Positions 12,451 through 24,598 of a stretch of DNA of 64,000 nucleotides are shown here, one piece after another. The notes under the pieces were generated by a model. It was not told the DNA's origin. It ran no database searches and saw only the letters and a program-made list of their open reading frames with translations. Origin of the DNA: Lytechinus pictus (Eukaryota > Echinodermata > Echinoidea > Temnopleuroida > Toxopneustidae); contig NW_026974141.1 in assembly GCF_037042905.1 (NCBI RefSeq), positions 3,402,001-3,466,000 on the forward strand. Direction: 5' to 3'. A program made the position numbers and the translations under genes. Positions within the stretch are counted from its first letter, which is position 1. Every line of letters starts with the position of its first letter.

Positions 12451-15255
12451 TTTAAAAAAACATAGTAAAACAAAAACTTTTGGTTTTATGAAATAGGGCA
12501 GCACATATCAGCTGACTTAGTATGAACGACCTTGTGATCCGAAAGGTCAGGCACGGTAGACTGTACATACAATGGTTTCTTGTGAATCATGGGACAGGTA
12601 GACAGTATTTTTGCTATGAATTACGCAATTTTGTCATCTTGATTAGGGAATTTTTTTTTCTTCTTCAATTTTCTAATTCTAAATCAGCTTTTATGATTGA
12701 TGTAATTATTTTTGATGTAATCTAGTATGAAGTAAGTTATAAAAATAAATTATAGAGATAATGTTTGAGTTATTGATATTTGATTTATGTAATTTATGGA
12801 TACTTGAGTTGTTGAATTTTCTCATACAAAAAAAAGCCTTATCGGAGTTCTTTAATGATATGTTCTCACTTCTCACACATATTCAATTCAAGAGATTGCT
12901 GTATCGATACCCTTAACATCGAAACAGGATGCAGTATCTGGTAATTAGTCTGAGTGTGAAATACGAACTTCAGTCAGTCATACATACGTTTATTTAACGA
13001 GACATACAATTTATGAATGAGCTCCCTCGGCGTAGTCTGCGTTCAGTCCCTACCAGTGATTTACATGTAGGTACCGTACAGACAGAGGCCCCTGAATTCG
13101 AAACAAGTTGTATTTGTGCTAGTCTTGTGTGAAGACCCACTTGTTGCTCAAAGTTTCAACCATAGTCTATACATGCAGACTAGCTTCAGTCAATGATCAT
13201 GTGAATAGTGGATATATTTTATTATTGAGAAAAGCAAAGTAGGATTTGTATATTTAGAGAGTTTTTTTATTATTTTACTTTGTACATCAATATGTTTGTG
13301 TGTATTTGGGGTTGGTTGCATTAGTTTTACAGTAGGTGAGTTCATATGGTAAATGGTAATGTTTCAATACCATTCATTGCCTTTAACATTCAAGAATTTA
13401 AAAAAATAATTACGTTTTGCATCAGCTATTTTAACGTTTTATAAAAGCAGGACTTGATGAAGTCTCTCATGTCGGGATTCCGGATGCAACAAGATCCTTG
13501 TTATGTTTCTATTGATGATAATTATTTCCCCTTTCTTCTTCTCTTCTCTCATATGTATTTATTCGAACCGATAGATACTGGAACAAAGGGCCATGTCTGT
13601 TTTAGTGTTGAGAATTCGTAAGAAACTAGAGATTGTGAAGCCTTTTGCTGGTGGTGCTTGAAATCAGCAAGAGAGGCTGGCAATTACATAAGCGTTTCCT
13701 TTTTTGAAACGTTTTAATGGTGGTCAAGATTTGATACGATTATAGAAATCATGTGATGAATTTTTACTTCACACTTTGTCTCCAGTGCATGAAGGACATG
13801 TTTTATGCCAAAGAATGTTATAATTATTCGGCTTGATTGTATGATATTTTTACCTGATAGTACACACACATAATTAATTACCCACAAAAAATATTAGTCA
13901 TTAATTAATCACTATTATTCAATTTTCAAAGAATCTACGTTCTACCCCAGCAAACATACAAAGATAGAATGAACATGTATGTAATAAGGTTATGGGGATA
14001 TGGAAATTGTGGGTTGATATGGATATAAGGTCATTTTGTCTACAAACATTACTTTATCCCCTCATGCAGCTAATGTTATTTTAGGAGTGTCATTGACTCA
14101 TGATATATGAGTGTGTGGTCAGAGTGGTTTCTTATGTTTCTTGTGGTCACTCTGAGAGGACTGAGGATCCTGGAGGAAATTTAATCTTCCTTGTCCAAAA
14201 CTAAACAGGATCTTGCTTTTAATTTTGACAAAAATGACACCATTCTTGCTAAATGTTTCCTTTTCCTATCCTCAAATACTTCTATGAGTTGGGATGAAGG
14301 ATTCGAAACCAAATGTTTGGTTAACATGGTTGTGGAATGATCACTTTAAAACTTGTGGTTATGTTTTCTCTTTCCTCTCTAGCCACATTTGACCAAGATA
14401 TAGTTTCGACTCTCAAGAGATTTCAATTCACTCTTGGATATTTTTACAGGGCTAAAGAGTACGGAACTTCATGTGGACATGACGTGTATTTGATTAGAAT
14501 GAAATTATTAGACATTTTTCCAGCCCCACCCATGTTAGACCATGCAGTATATTTACACGTACCAATGTTATGGCAAAGTGTAAGAGAAGCGTTTTATAAA
14601 GCACCAATTTTAACAGTTTGACAAATAATTGTTCAATTATTTATTGGATGATTCATGTCATGATATCCTATTGATATCCATTGCCATTTTAAGACAATAT
14701 TATGATTATAAATATTAGAAATTAATTAAAAATATAAATATAAAATTTAAAAATATAAAACTATAGATTGGCTCATTAATGAAAAATAAAAATACTGATG
14801 AATTTATAGATTAGATTTTTCATTTATTGATTATTTGGTAGCTATTGAAACAAAATATCAAGTGCACTTGTAGATTCTGTTTCATTAAGATAATTTGAAT
14901 AATTAAAACAAATAGACAATTTTAGAAATCTATTATTTCCAGTTATTGAGGGATAATCTTTTATTTCCTCTAATGATACGGTACTTTAAAAAAGGTTGTA
15001 GCATATAGCAGACAATGAATTTCATTGGAATATTGACAGTAGTGAAACTGGGGGTGATAGGCTGTGCATGATTTTAAGTGATGAATTTGCTCAGCGCTAG
15101 AGCAGAAGAAGAACATACCAGTACTTCTTGGTTAGAATTTCTTCGAAAAACAAATTAATCACTTTCTAGAATGCAAGTTGACTCTGAATGCGAGTCCAGG
15201 TATCCATCTTACGTTACTTCAGGTATTAATAGTAGGCACGATTTCAACTGGCTTC

Positions 15256-15425
15256 CTGGGGAGTGTTTCATCCACATTTTCATCCGACAAGTAGTCAGAT
15301 CTGACATCTTTCTCTGATGTTGATTGGCTGAGAGGTACTGTTACCTATGGTAACTGTCGGATAAAATTGGACTTGTCGGATAAAACGTCCGACAAGTCCT
15401 TTCATGAAATGCCCCCCCCCCCCCA
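15256..15425. repeat. Short MITE, CTGGGGAGTGTTTCAT family
   Basis: The left end CTGGGGAGTGTTTCAT is matched by inverted ATGAAATGCCCC at the right end (15405-15416). A second inverted pair lies inside: ATCCGACAAG near 15285 against CTTGTCGGAT near 15371. A second member lies at 20360-20502. The right end runs into a C tract. Confidence 0.7.
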
Positions 15426-16009
15426 CCCCCAGATCTGAATTTTTTTTTTCATCAGGTAATCAAACTTGAACTTGGAAAGCTTGTAAAGTTTCAAAGCAGA
15501 CGTGAGCTAGTCTTTCTGGGCAATTGCTGGGTGCACTTTTTAGAAGTTAGAAGAGTACTGTCCTGTTCAACTGTTCTCATTTTGTACTGTTCATTTGAAT
15601 TGTTTCACTGATGAACAAAAATATGTTGTTAGGTAGATCAGTTAACAAATTTTAAAAAACTTTGTATCTAATATTTCCCTTTAACACACATTGTGCAAGT
15701 CTTTGGCGACTAAAAGTAAAGATTTATTGAGTTGACTAAATCTTTCAGACATTGGACTTTATACATGTACATGTATTATATTTGATTATTGAAATTAACC
15801 CTAGTTTGATATCAGATATGTTTCGATTTCCAAATGTTGACAATGATCCTCATTTGAAGATTAGATATACTTTTTTTATTGTCTTTATCACTTAGACTAA
15901 ATCTGACTTTCTCCTTGTGCAAAGTCTGCTGAGTGAATATTACTAGTTCTGTTATGTTATGTTATACTTTATCTTCATCATCATCTTTGAATCTGTGAAA
16001 TTGGACTCG

Positions 16010-16019
16010 AGATGGCGCT
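16010..16019 (+). promoter_or_regulatory. CTCF-like motif
   Basis: AGATGGCGCT matches the core of the bilaterian CTCF consensus (AGRKGGCRS). It lies about 175 bases before exon 3. Two similar sites in the same orientation lie at 53349 and 54858. Motif match only. Confidence 0.3.
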
Positions 16020-16194
16020 GTTTACAAAGTTGTTAATTGCCTATGTACATTTCCTTGTTTATTTACAGTAATTTGAACACAAGCAATACTAACCAAGTTT
16101 AAACATGATCTATTTGTCTTTTCGTGAATTCTTGATTATATAAAGTGTCATTGAAAGTCAATTTTTTTTCTTTGTTTATTTTCTTAATTGACAG

Positions 16195-16354
16195 AAATTT
16201 GAACAGCTAGTATTAACCAAGTTAAAATGGGATCTAATGGCAATCACTCCAAATGCATTTCTTGAGCACATACTCCACCGGCTACCCGTCGACAAGGAGC
16301 AGGCAACGTTGCTAAGGAAACATGCCCAAACCTTTATCGTGCTGTGCGCGACAG
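16195..16354 (+). CDS. ccnd: Cyclin D, coding exon 3 (residues 144-196 plus one base)
   Basis: This exon encodes the link into the second cyclin fold. The peptide starts [19 protein letters not shown], aligning with vertebrate MELLLVNKLKWNLAAMTP, and ends [15 protein letters not shown], aligning with IIRKHAQTFVALCAT. It is 160 bases, 53 codons plus one base, so the following intron is phase 1. The acceptor is ACAG at 16191-16194 and the donor is GTAAGT at 16355. The split codon (G + AT) restores the conserved Asp after CAT. Nothing is broken or missing. Confidence 0.97.
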
Positions 16355-19300
16355 GTAAGTCAAAGCCTGCCCTCTCGTAATTTTTCTCCTTTTTTCTTTA
16401 ATAAGAACTTATATGACTGAAACAACTATTATCATTGTTCACAGAAATGATGAAACTTAGAGATGTATGATGTGAAATTGTTAATTTGTAGTTGAAGATT
16501 GGAAGTGTTAATTAATTTAGACCTTAAATTCACTTATTGTAGTCCCACCTATAAAACTTTCTGTCATGCTTTGGTTTTTCTTATATCCTTGCTGTTCCTT
16601 GTCAAGTTCTTACAGCAATTTCTTTTCATCTCGTCCCCTACCTCTTTCTTGATAACCCCTTCTCCTCACTCCCGTCTTTTTTCAGTCGCTTCCCAAAACT
16701 TTCCTTCATGTTTCGTCTTCCCCACTGGCTCAATTTCAGCTCTTCCTTTGCCGAGCTTTTCCGTATTTGAGGATGACCCTCACAGAAGTTCATCATCGGG
16801 GTGAAGTAAGTTGGTCTTTAGAGGTCAAGTTAGACGGTTCTTTTCTTCCTCCCTATATCTCCTGCTGGGTAACTATGTTTGACAGCTTAATGAGACTATC
16901 AGATCCTCCCCGTTTCCTGTACTTGAGGAAGAGGAGATCTTTTTTTTCTCTCTCGTTTGGTTTTAATTTCTAGGGACCCTCTTCGCTGCTCGGTTGAAAA
17001 CTTCCTTGTTCTGGCGATGCCATCAGGGGCAGGGAGTCTGGGAAGTTGACGGATCCACGGGAAGAAGGCGTTGTCATTATCAAAGACTTGCCTTGTTTCT
17101 AGATTGAGATCTCGAAGAAAGATTAGAGCTGAGGCCTGGGTATGCAGAGCCCTGGTTCCGACAGTGAGCGGTTGTTGAAGCACTACCCCTGCCACAAACA
17201 GGTGTTTTAGTCATTTTTTGACCTAGTGTCATTTTAACTTGGCCTTGTTTATAATCATGAAGATGCTCATTACGACTCGCTTTGTAGAATGTTGTGACCA
17301 ATTATCATGGGCTGTGGAGTTATTTCACCCTGTCTTGGTTTCAGGAGATGAGTCGATAAATAGGGTTAAAAATTCTTAACCAAATTCACCAAGTGCATGC
17401 AGCCTTTAATGATTTGTGAAGTGCCCTTTAATGGCCACACTGCCTGGGCTTCCCTAGACACAAAGCATGCTGGGAAGGTAATTGCCAAGGCGACAGTCAA
17501 GGGACAATGTCCGCCTCTGGAATTTCCACCTACCGGAGTTGGATCTAGGATGGGGGTCGGCTTGGGAGGAGGAGGAGTAGGGTAAATTAGGGGTGGGAAA
17601 TTTCTGAAGCTACCAGATATGGTTTGTCCAATGTCAAACCCTGGATACAACAAAGACGGTGACTGTTTCTCTCTTGCTCCAGGTCACATTGATTATTCCC
17701 AGCCGATGGTGCTGTTGGCTAAATAGAGCCAACAATTTGTCTCTGCCTTCACCCAATATAGCCCACCTTATGGTGCATTGCAAATAAAGAGTTAGGATTC
17801 TGAAATCATGGAGCTAGCTCCATGCGGAAATCTTTAATGAATTCCCAACTATTGGAACCCTTATATCCCAATGCTGAACAGAATATTTGCACTTCTTTTA
17901 ATTGATACCGCAAGGACCCAAGAGTTTGAGGGTTGCCCCCTTGTCTACTTATTGACTGCCCTGGGTAACCATGATACAGGCAGGTGGTCCTTGCACTACC
18001 CTTGCATTCACACACAAGCCAAGGTCATCCTGAACAACGTTTCAAAAAACGTTTAAACTCGTCTAAAGCCACGCCACAGTCCTGGTAATAACTCATGTTG
18101 CACTAGCCTCTTGTCCAAGTTTGTGAGGTGTACGATGACAAGCGAGAACAATGAGGAAGAAGAAAGGAAACTTGATTCCTTCAAGGCTTCATGATTAAGA
18201 CATTCGTGTCAACTGGTCTCGCCCCACCCTGCTCCACCTCCTCTCTCGTCCCCTCTCCCTTCCTCCAGCTGTGAGCCGTGCAGGAAATTCCGCTGGTTAT
18301 GTTAGCATGCTCACCGGGAGAAACGTTGATCTGCGTAACCCGAGCGTAACCAAATCAAAAAGAGGAGGACACGAGAAAGTTCACAGAAAAAATGGCAACA
18401 TGCTTCTAACGTGTATGTCCCATCCTGTCCTTTGTGGAAAACCTTGCTTCTTATTAATCGATCTATACAGGAAGAATTGGGCGATGTGAGCCACTCATGA
18501 TTGATAATGTTAATTGCCCCATTGAGACTCCAAATTCTTCATTGTAAGACTTATTGCTCGCATTGATAAGAGTACCAGCAACTCGTGATGTTACAAATTT
18601 CCAAGAATGAAGACATCCGCAGGGACCCTTCCTTTCTTTTGGCAAATAATACATCCATTCCAAACATAAACTATAAGCTGATGTATCTGTGGTACAATAC
18701 GGTTCCATATCTATTTGTTTCTAGCTATCGGCCTGTTACAATGGTTTTCATCGTCTGGATGGACGATGCCTCCCACTTTCAAAGAAACATCTCTGGCCTG
18801 ATCGTTAATAACCCTCAGATTAGGCCGTGAAATGCTCATCAATCCCTGTTTGCAGTTCTAAGGCATGGCAAGAGAATCTGTAGAAGAACTGAATTCTCTT
18901 ATAAGAGCCGATTCTCTTATAAGAAGATACCATTGTGAATATCGACAGTTTTTACAGCACGTCATCAATCTAGTATATTTCACTGCCAGCTCTTTGTGAT
19001 CATTCCCTTACAAATTAGTCAGATAGAATCTTTTCCTTTCAAACTCCTTCTACAACTCTGCCATGCTTTCAATTTGAAGTGTCGTACAGAGTCATTTTCT
19101 GCTCTTCACTCCTGTCTCTCCAAAATGATTTAAAACCCTTCACTTAGCTCGTCAAGCCACAATTCTTTTTGTAAAGTCCTCTTTTTTTTCTCTTCTAGAA
19201 CATGAAGTGTCCTTTCATGCCAGAAGACACAGTGCTTCTTTTCAGAGATAATCTTCTCGCAGGCAAAAGATGGTCACCCCTGCCGCTATATGTAGTTTAT

Positions 19301-20359
19301 CCTTGCTTGCGCCCCTGACAGGTCCCCAAATCCCCGAATTGGAGTCTGATTCAGAGTACATACTTTTAAAAAATCTGATACCGGGTTTCCTGAGCCTCGG
19401 GCTCGGTCAATGAAGAGTTGAGGGCCACGCCCCAATTATGAAATTAACATGGAAGTGGTGTTTCGCTACTCCCGAATGACATCATGCTCCGTTGAATGTT
19501 CTGAGGAACTCCAGCTTGCTTGGTTACAAGAACTTTGTTGGGGCGCTTTGTTTACACTCGTTCGCATTCTTGCGTTAGCTCGGGGACCCTTCTGTCAAGT
19601 GGATCTCAAAATGTTTCTAAATGTCACTATTTTTCTTTTCACCCCCCCCCCCCTCTTTCTTTTTTTCATCACTAGATCTTGTTCTTTGGTTTTCTATGTA
19701 ATAGGCCCCCACACACACACACCAATCACTAGTGGCAAATGATATCTGTAACAGCCCTTCCCATAGGAATCTTTGGAAGCCAGTCAAGTTGCCCAATTTG
19801 AGGAAGCATGAAATAGTCCTTACACAGCATTCAAATCTTACATTGTGCAAAGCATATCAAATTGCTCATGTATAGTTTTGGATAAATCTTTGTGATAATG
19901 AGGGGGGTTTTTGTAATTTTTAATTCTCTTTTTTTTTCGGAAGGGGGAGGGGGTAACTCCAAATCCAGGGGGCAATCAGTTAGTTTTTAAATCTCATTTA
20001 TCCTCAGTTAATTGCCCCCCCCCTGCCTCTATCCCTTTAGTATTATTATTATTATCTCTTCACTCTTTCTTTAATACTTCAATCGTTACTTTGTTGAACT
20101 GATGGTATAAGAAATTAAAGGATAATTTGGTCTATGTATTTGTATTTAGTCTCAACACCCAGTTTAGGCCTCACTCAATCTTATTAGGGCCAGATTCCCC
20201 TGTGTTCTTAACATTCCTTGCCATTTGATTCAATTCTGTTCCTTATTCAAATGGAATGAAAGGAAGAACAAGACAGAGAAAAGAGGGGCTTAGAAATCAT
20301 CAAGAAAGTTACAGAATGATAACAAATGAGCAAGATTAGGCCCGATGTCATCTTTATTT

Positions 20360-20502
20360 CTGGGGAGTGTTTCATTAAGTGTCTCGTCAGTGATTTCCAG
20401 TGTCTAATCTGCTCTGAGCCAATCAGATGCAAGGATTTCAGTAGCTTATAACAATTGTCTGTGAAAATCAATGACTATTTTGCTTTATGAAATGCTACCC
20501 AG
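20360..20502. repeat. Short MITE, CTGGGGAGTGTTTCAT family (second copy)
   Basis: It starts CTGGGGAGTGTTTCATTAAG and ends with the imperfect inverse TTTATGAAATGCTACCCAG. It is 143 bases with no coding potential. The left terminus is shared with 15256-15425. Confidence 0.75.
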
Positions 20503-20637
20503 AATCAGATTCTAGAATTGACTGGAGAGATTAATAATGAAGAAAGGGTGAATGAAAACATTTTATAATAGAAAAAGGGGGATTTTTTTGTTTTGTTTGG
20601 AAAGGTCAAACCCCCATGCCCACCCATGTCTTATGTA

Positions 20638-20640
<3 letters not shown>

Positions 20641-20675
<35 letters not shown>

Positions 20676-20684
20676 CTCTCTCTG
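20641..20684. repeat. (CT)n microsatellite in intron 3
   Basis: Nearly pure TC dinucleotide repeat with a few TTTC interruptions. Confidence 0.95.
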
Positions 20685-21863
20685 TTTTATTCTCCCACCC
20701 TCCCATACAGAGACCGTTTCTAATTAGAATACAAGAAATGGAATAAAACCTTGTTCTTGGAACATTAGGATTCCATCTTTCACTTTAACAAAATCAGTTC
20801 CCACGGTCGGCCGCAATATCAAAGTGCACACAAACTTTGATTTTATTTGTACATACATCCAAATTTTTCTATGGCCTATTGGTTTTTCATTTAGTCATGC
20901 CATGTCAACTTTCATTTTGTCAGGATAAGGCTTGGAGAATGGAACCGTAAGATTAAAATACAAAAATTTGCATTTTTTTCCTATCTGTCTTCTCAGTTCC
21001 ATGTTTAGTTAGGCATTCCATTATCAAAGGAAAAAAAAGAAAATTTTCTTTTCATTTTTTTTTTCTTTAATACCCAAAATATGAAACAAAGTTCAAAACC
21101 CGCCCTTTCCGAGCTAGACTTTGTCAAACATTGCAAAAAGAAGAAATTCACCTTGATTCTACAATATTGGTATGGATAATTCATTTCTTTTTTTTGCTGG
21201 GCCTGCCGAACTGGCAAGGCATAGTTGATTTGCGTGGGATTCCTTGTACGTGTTCCAAAAACTATCTTTTTTCTTCATTCGATCATTTTGTCAAATGCTA
21301 CACCTCATTACACTGTAGGTGTTTATTTTCATATCTCCTCGATCTTTTCATTTTGCATTTTTTTCATTCTTAGTCGTAATTTTCAGATCCAGTGTTTGAG
21401 CTATTCATAGGTTTTTTTTTTCAACCTTTAGCATTCAAGGGCCAGGCAGTCTGGAATGTCCCTTTCTCTCTCTCTCTCTCTCTCAAAATTCTCTTACAAT
21501 ATCAGACAAAAAGGTCACACACATACAGACTTCTGAATTGTGAATAACTGTCTGATGTAGTTCACTTGCAGCTAAAATCGATTTCATTAGCTGTAAACTA
21601 GATGAATGAAATTGAGTTTCTACTTGAGTTTGATTTTATCTGACGTAAAATTGATTTGATCCAATTTGGAAATAGTTTTATCCCACTCATACGTGAATAG
21701 GGCCTATATTTCTCACTGGGAATTGCTGGTATCTCATTCAAAAATTAACCTCAGTGAATCACCCCAGCAAGGTTCAACAATGAAGTAGATAAAAGGATGA
21801 TTGTTATTTGTTTGAGGTTATTAAATAATTATTTTCTCTCCCCTCTCTCTCTTTTTATTACAG

Positions 21864-21991
21864 ATTATAATTTTGCAATGCAACCCCCTTCGTTGATCGC
21901 TGCCAGTGGTGTAGCAGCGGCAGCAAACGGACTTAGAATGCAAATCCCTAAACTAATGGATCTCCTTCATAGAATAACCAAAATTGAAACC
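21864..21991 (+). CDS. ccnd: Cyclin D, coding exon 4 (residues 197-239)
   Basis: The exon completes the second cyclin fold. The first two bases finish the Asp codon. Then comes NFAMQPPSLIAASGVAAAAN, aligning with vertebrate KFISNPPSMVAAGSVVAAVQ, and the exon ends LLHRITKIET. It is 128 bases; human CCND1 exon 4, as I recall, is about 149, so this protein lacks roughly seven residues just before the exon end. Acceptor TTACAG, donor GTAAGT at 21992, leaving phase 0. Confidence 0.96.
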
Positions 21992-24342
21992 GTAAGTATC
22001 CGCTTCTTTTTCAAAAGTCATTCCAAAATATCAAGAGGAGGGCGTCTTTGTCGTGCTAGATAGGGGAACTTTGCAAATCCAAGAGGTAGTTCTTGAAGGC
22101 TTTTTTCCTGGGGTCTGGTTGTTGCACCTTCGACCTTGCACTTCAAAGGCATTTTAGCTTCTACCTGGTTGTCAGACTGTCGCTCATTTCTTTGGCCACG
22201 GTGATCAATTAAAGTCTGTGACAGGTTGCCCTGAAAAAATGGTAAAGATCTCCCTACTCCAAAAGGGGGTAGACAAGATAGGAGCAAATACTATGGATTG
22301 ATGGATCACAGATCAAATATGAAAAGATCAAACTGGAGTGGCCTTGCGATGGGTCTCATTATATTTAATTGAACCCTTCATTTCATGTGGGGTATTCAAT
22401 TTGGGTCAGAATTTTTTTAAAGGGGGTTGGTAATTTTTCAAGGCTGATTATTCACTGATTATACTTTTTTCTAAAAAAAAGATCACAGTGACTGTTGATT
22501 GCTCTGCTTCCGCTGGGCCAGCTCCTGAACTAAGTCTAAGACCAACCCCTGGTTTTGAGGTTTTACGAAGGACTCGGCATGCATCATTGTTTTTGTACAC
22601 TTGGGAAATACTTTTAGTGCCATCATCTGCTAGTACCGTTATTGGAGATATTTTAAAGATATAGAGCTATTGCATCACTTCGATCATTACTTGTTCTTTC
22701 AAAGGGCAAAACATTCAGGATATTTACGTTGCCTACAAGTAGAATTTCCAAAAGCCGTTTCAGTGAATTGCGATTCCTGCTCGGGCATACGGTCCAAGGC
22801 ACCCCCTAAATGGAGTCCCAGCAAAGGAGTAATTAGCAAGACAGTTTCTGTCACTTTTAAAACTCTGTCCCAATCTAGAAGAGGAAGTGTGTATTTTAGA
22901 GAGTAGTTGCTTCCACCCCAACAAACATGCTTTACTGTGGAACGGGAGCTCCCTTAGCAACTAGACGTATCCGTGATAGTCGCAACAAAAGCAAGCCCAG
23001 CCTCTTAACTCTTTCTTTCTTCCCTTCCTTGGTGAAGCCTTCCTGAGAACGCTTCTCATTAATTTCCAACATAGAGTGATTCTTTTGCATTAACAAGATT
23101 TTTCTGGATTCATATGAGAGAGAAAAAAAACATTTCCTCCTAAGATTCCTTCAATTTAGCCCGGTGTGATTACCAAATGGCTGCCGAGTGGAAAAGAAAA
23201 GGCTTTAGAAAATGAAAAAGCAGATTTAAACAAGCTCTATCAAAGTCTGTTCATGAGACTACTCGTCAGGCACGGCCTACCAAAGCAAACCTTGTAATAA
23301 ACTCTATGAATAGGCCTTTAAACCCATCCTCAAACATGGCCCCGTTTTTTTGTGTCAGTTGCCTCCTCCCCCCTTTTAGTACACATTCCTTCTTTAGTTT
23401 GCAAATTTAGCCGCATAATGGATCGGTTGATTGTCTCCGACTTGTCTAGAATTGATCGTTTCTTTGATGGCATTCTTGTATGTCTAATTGAAACACAAAG
23501 GAGGAACAATTCTCTTTTTGAAACGCAAAAGATAGGGTTGGGACTTCTGGTACAATGCACATGCCTTCCTTTTTAGTCTTTGTACCAAGACTTCCTCACT
23601 TTGTTTGTCTTCTAACAAGACTGACTGGAGAAAAAAAGAGGTGTTTGCACCTCTCGTTTAAAGAACTGCTCCAAAATTTGCACTGCCAAAAAAAGATTCC
23701 TGTGCGAAAATGGGAGGAGGGTTCATCATCTTGTTCAGCTCTTGATTGTACTACTGTAGACCCGATTTGCTAAAATCTAAATGATATAGAAATCTTGTCA
23801 CTTTTTGTCAGAGACTATTTGTAGTTTAGGAGGGAGTTGTAAATATAATGAGCAATTAGTTGTCTTCAACTTTTTGTAACATTGCCAATTTGATAACTTC
23901 ATAGATTATGATGAAATTATTGTCTTCATAAATAATCATTGTCACTTAAAATTTGATTTCAAGTACTGTCAAATATAGCATCACAATCTAAAATGAAATC
24001 TAATGAATCATTAAATAATTTATTAGTTTATCTTATAACAATCAATCCCCAGGGTTTCCCATTTTTGACAATAGAGCATCACATCTCGTAAATTGAAGTA
24101 ACAGAAGTCGAAATATAAAAATACATTGTTTTTATCAATAATTTTTTTTCCTTTAATGATTCTAAGAACATGTTTGTAATTGATTGTCAGTGCCATTGTT
24201 TTCTTTTAGAAATGGAAATGATCAAACCATATGTCAGTTTTGAGTTGAAATAAAGGCCATGGATAATTAATGAACTTAAGTCTGTTCAGACATGCCGATT
24301 TTAATTGTAATTGCTGCAGGAGTGACCTGGGAACTCGCAAAC

Positions 24343-24598
24343 AATACTGCCGTACTTTGGCAAAAGGAAGCAAGTTACAAAAGTATCATTTGTTGTAAAT
24401 GAGCAGTGTGTGTTCATCATTTACATAGGCATCGATGCAATTCAACAGCATGATTTCTTCAATATCTTTCTATAGAACGATCATTTCTTCCCCCAATTTT
24501 GCCTGAACGTGCAACATACAAAGGGTGTTTCAGAAACAACTTTAACTCAAATTTGACTGATGTGTCACTTGCTTCCTTTTGCCAAAGTTGGGCAGAAT
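24343..24598. repeat. Inverted repeat pair in intron 4
   Basis: ACTTTGGCAAAAGGAAGCAA near 24354 is mirrored by TTGCTTCCTTTTGCCAAAGT near 24569. The match extends imperfectly to about 30 bases per arm, with about 190 bases between. This looks like a decayed MITE or a hairpin-forming segment. Confidence 0.8.

Larger units (their letters stand above)
9152..16194 (+). other. Cyclin D intron 2
   Basis: A 7-kb intron, donor GTAAGT at 9152 and acceptor GACAG ending 16194. It contains a CpG-rich block (9690-9970), a possible alternative terminal exon (12205-12450), a short MITE (15256-15425) and a CTCF-like site (16010-16019). The remainder is AT-rich sequence in which I see no further gene. Confidence 0.88.
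16355..21863 (+). other. Cyclin D intron 3
   Basis: A 5.5-kb phase-1 intron, donor GTAAGT and acceptor TTACAG. It contains a MITE at 20360-20502, CT-rich runs near 20641 and 21465, and an 18-bp-period direct repeat at 18893-18924 (two copies of ATTCTCTTATAAGA). Long moderately complex stretches (about 16900-18900) have no supported exon. They could hold conserved regulatory DNA, which only cross-species alignment would show. Confidence 0.85.

Noticed and set aside
12132..12473. 113-codon minus-strand frame in intron 2
   Set aside because: It overlaps the plus-strand frame that has the correct phase for exon 2, and has no domain.
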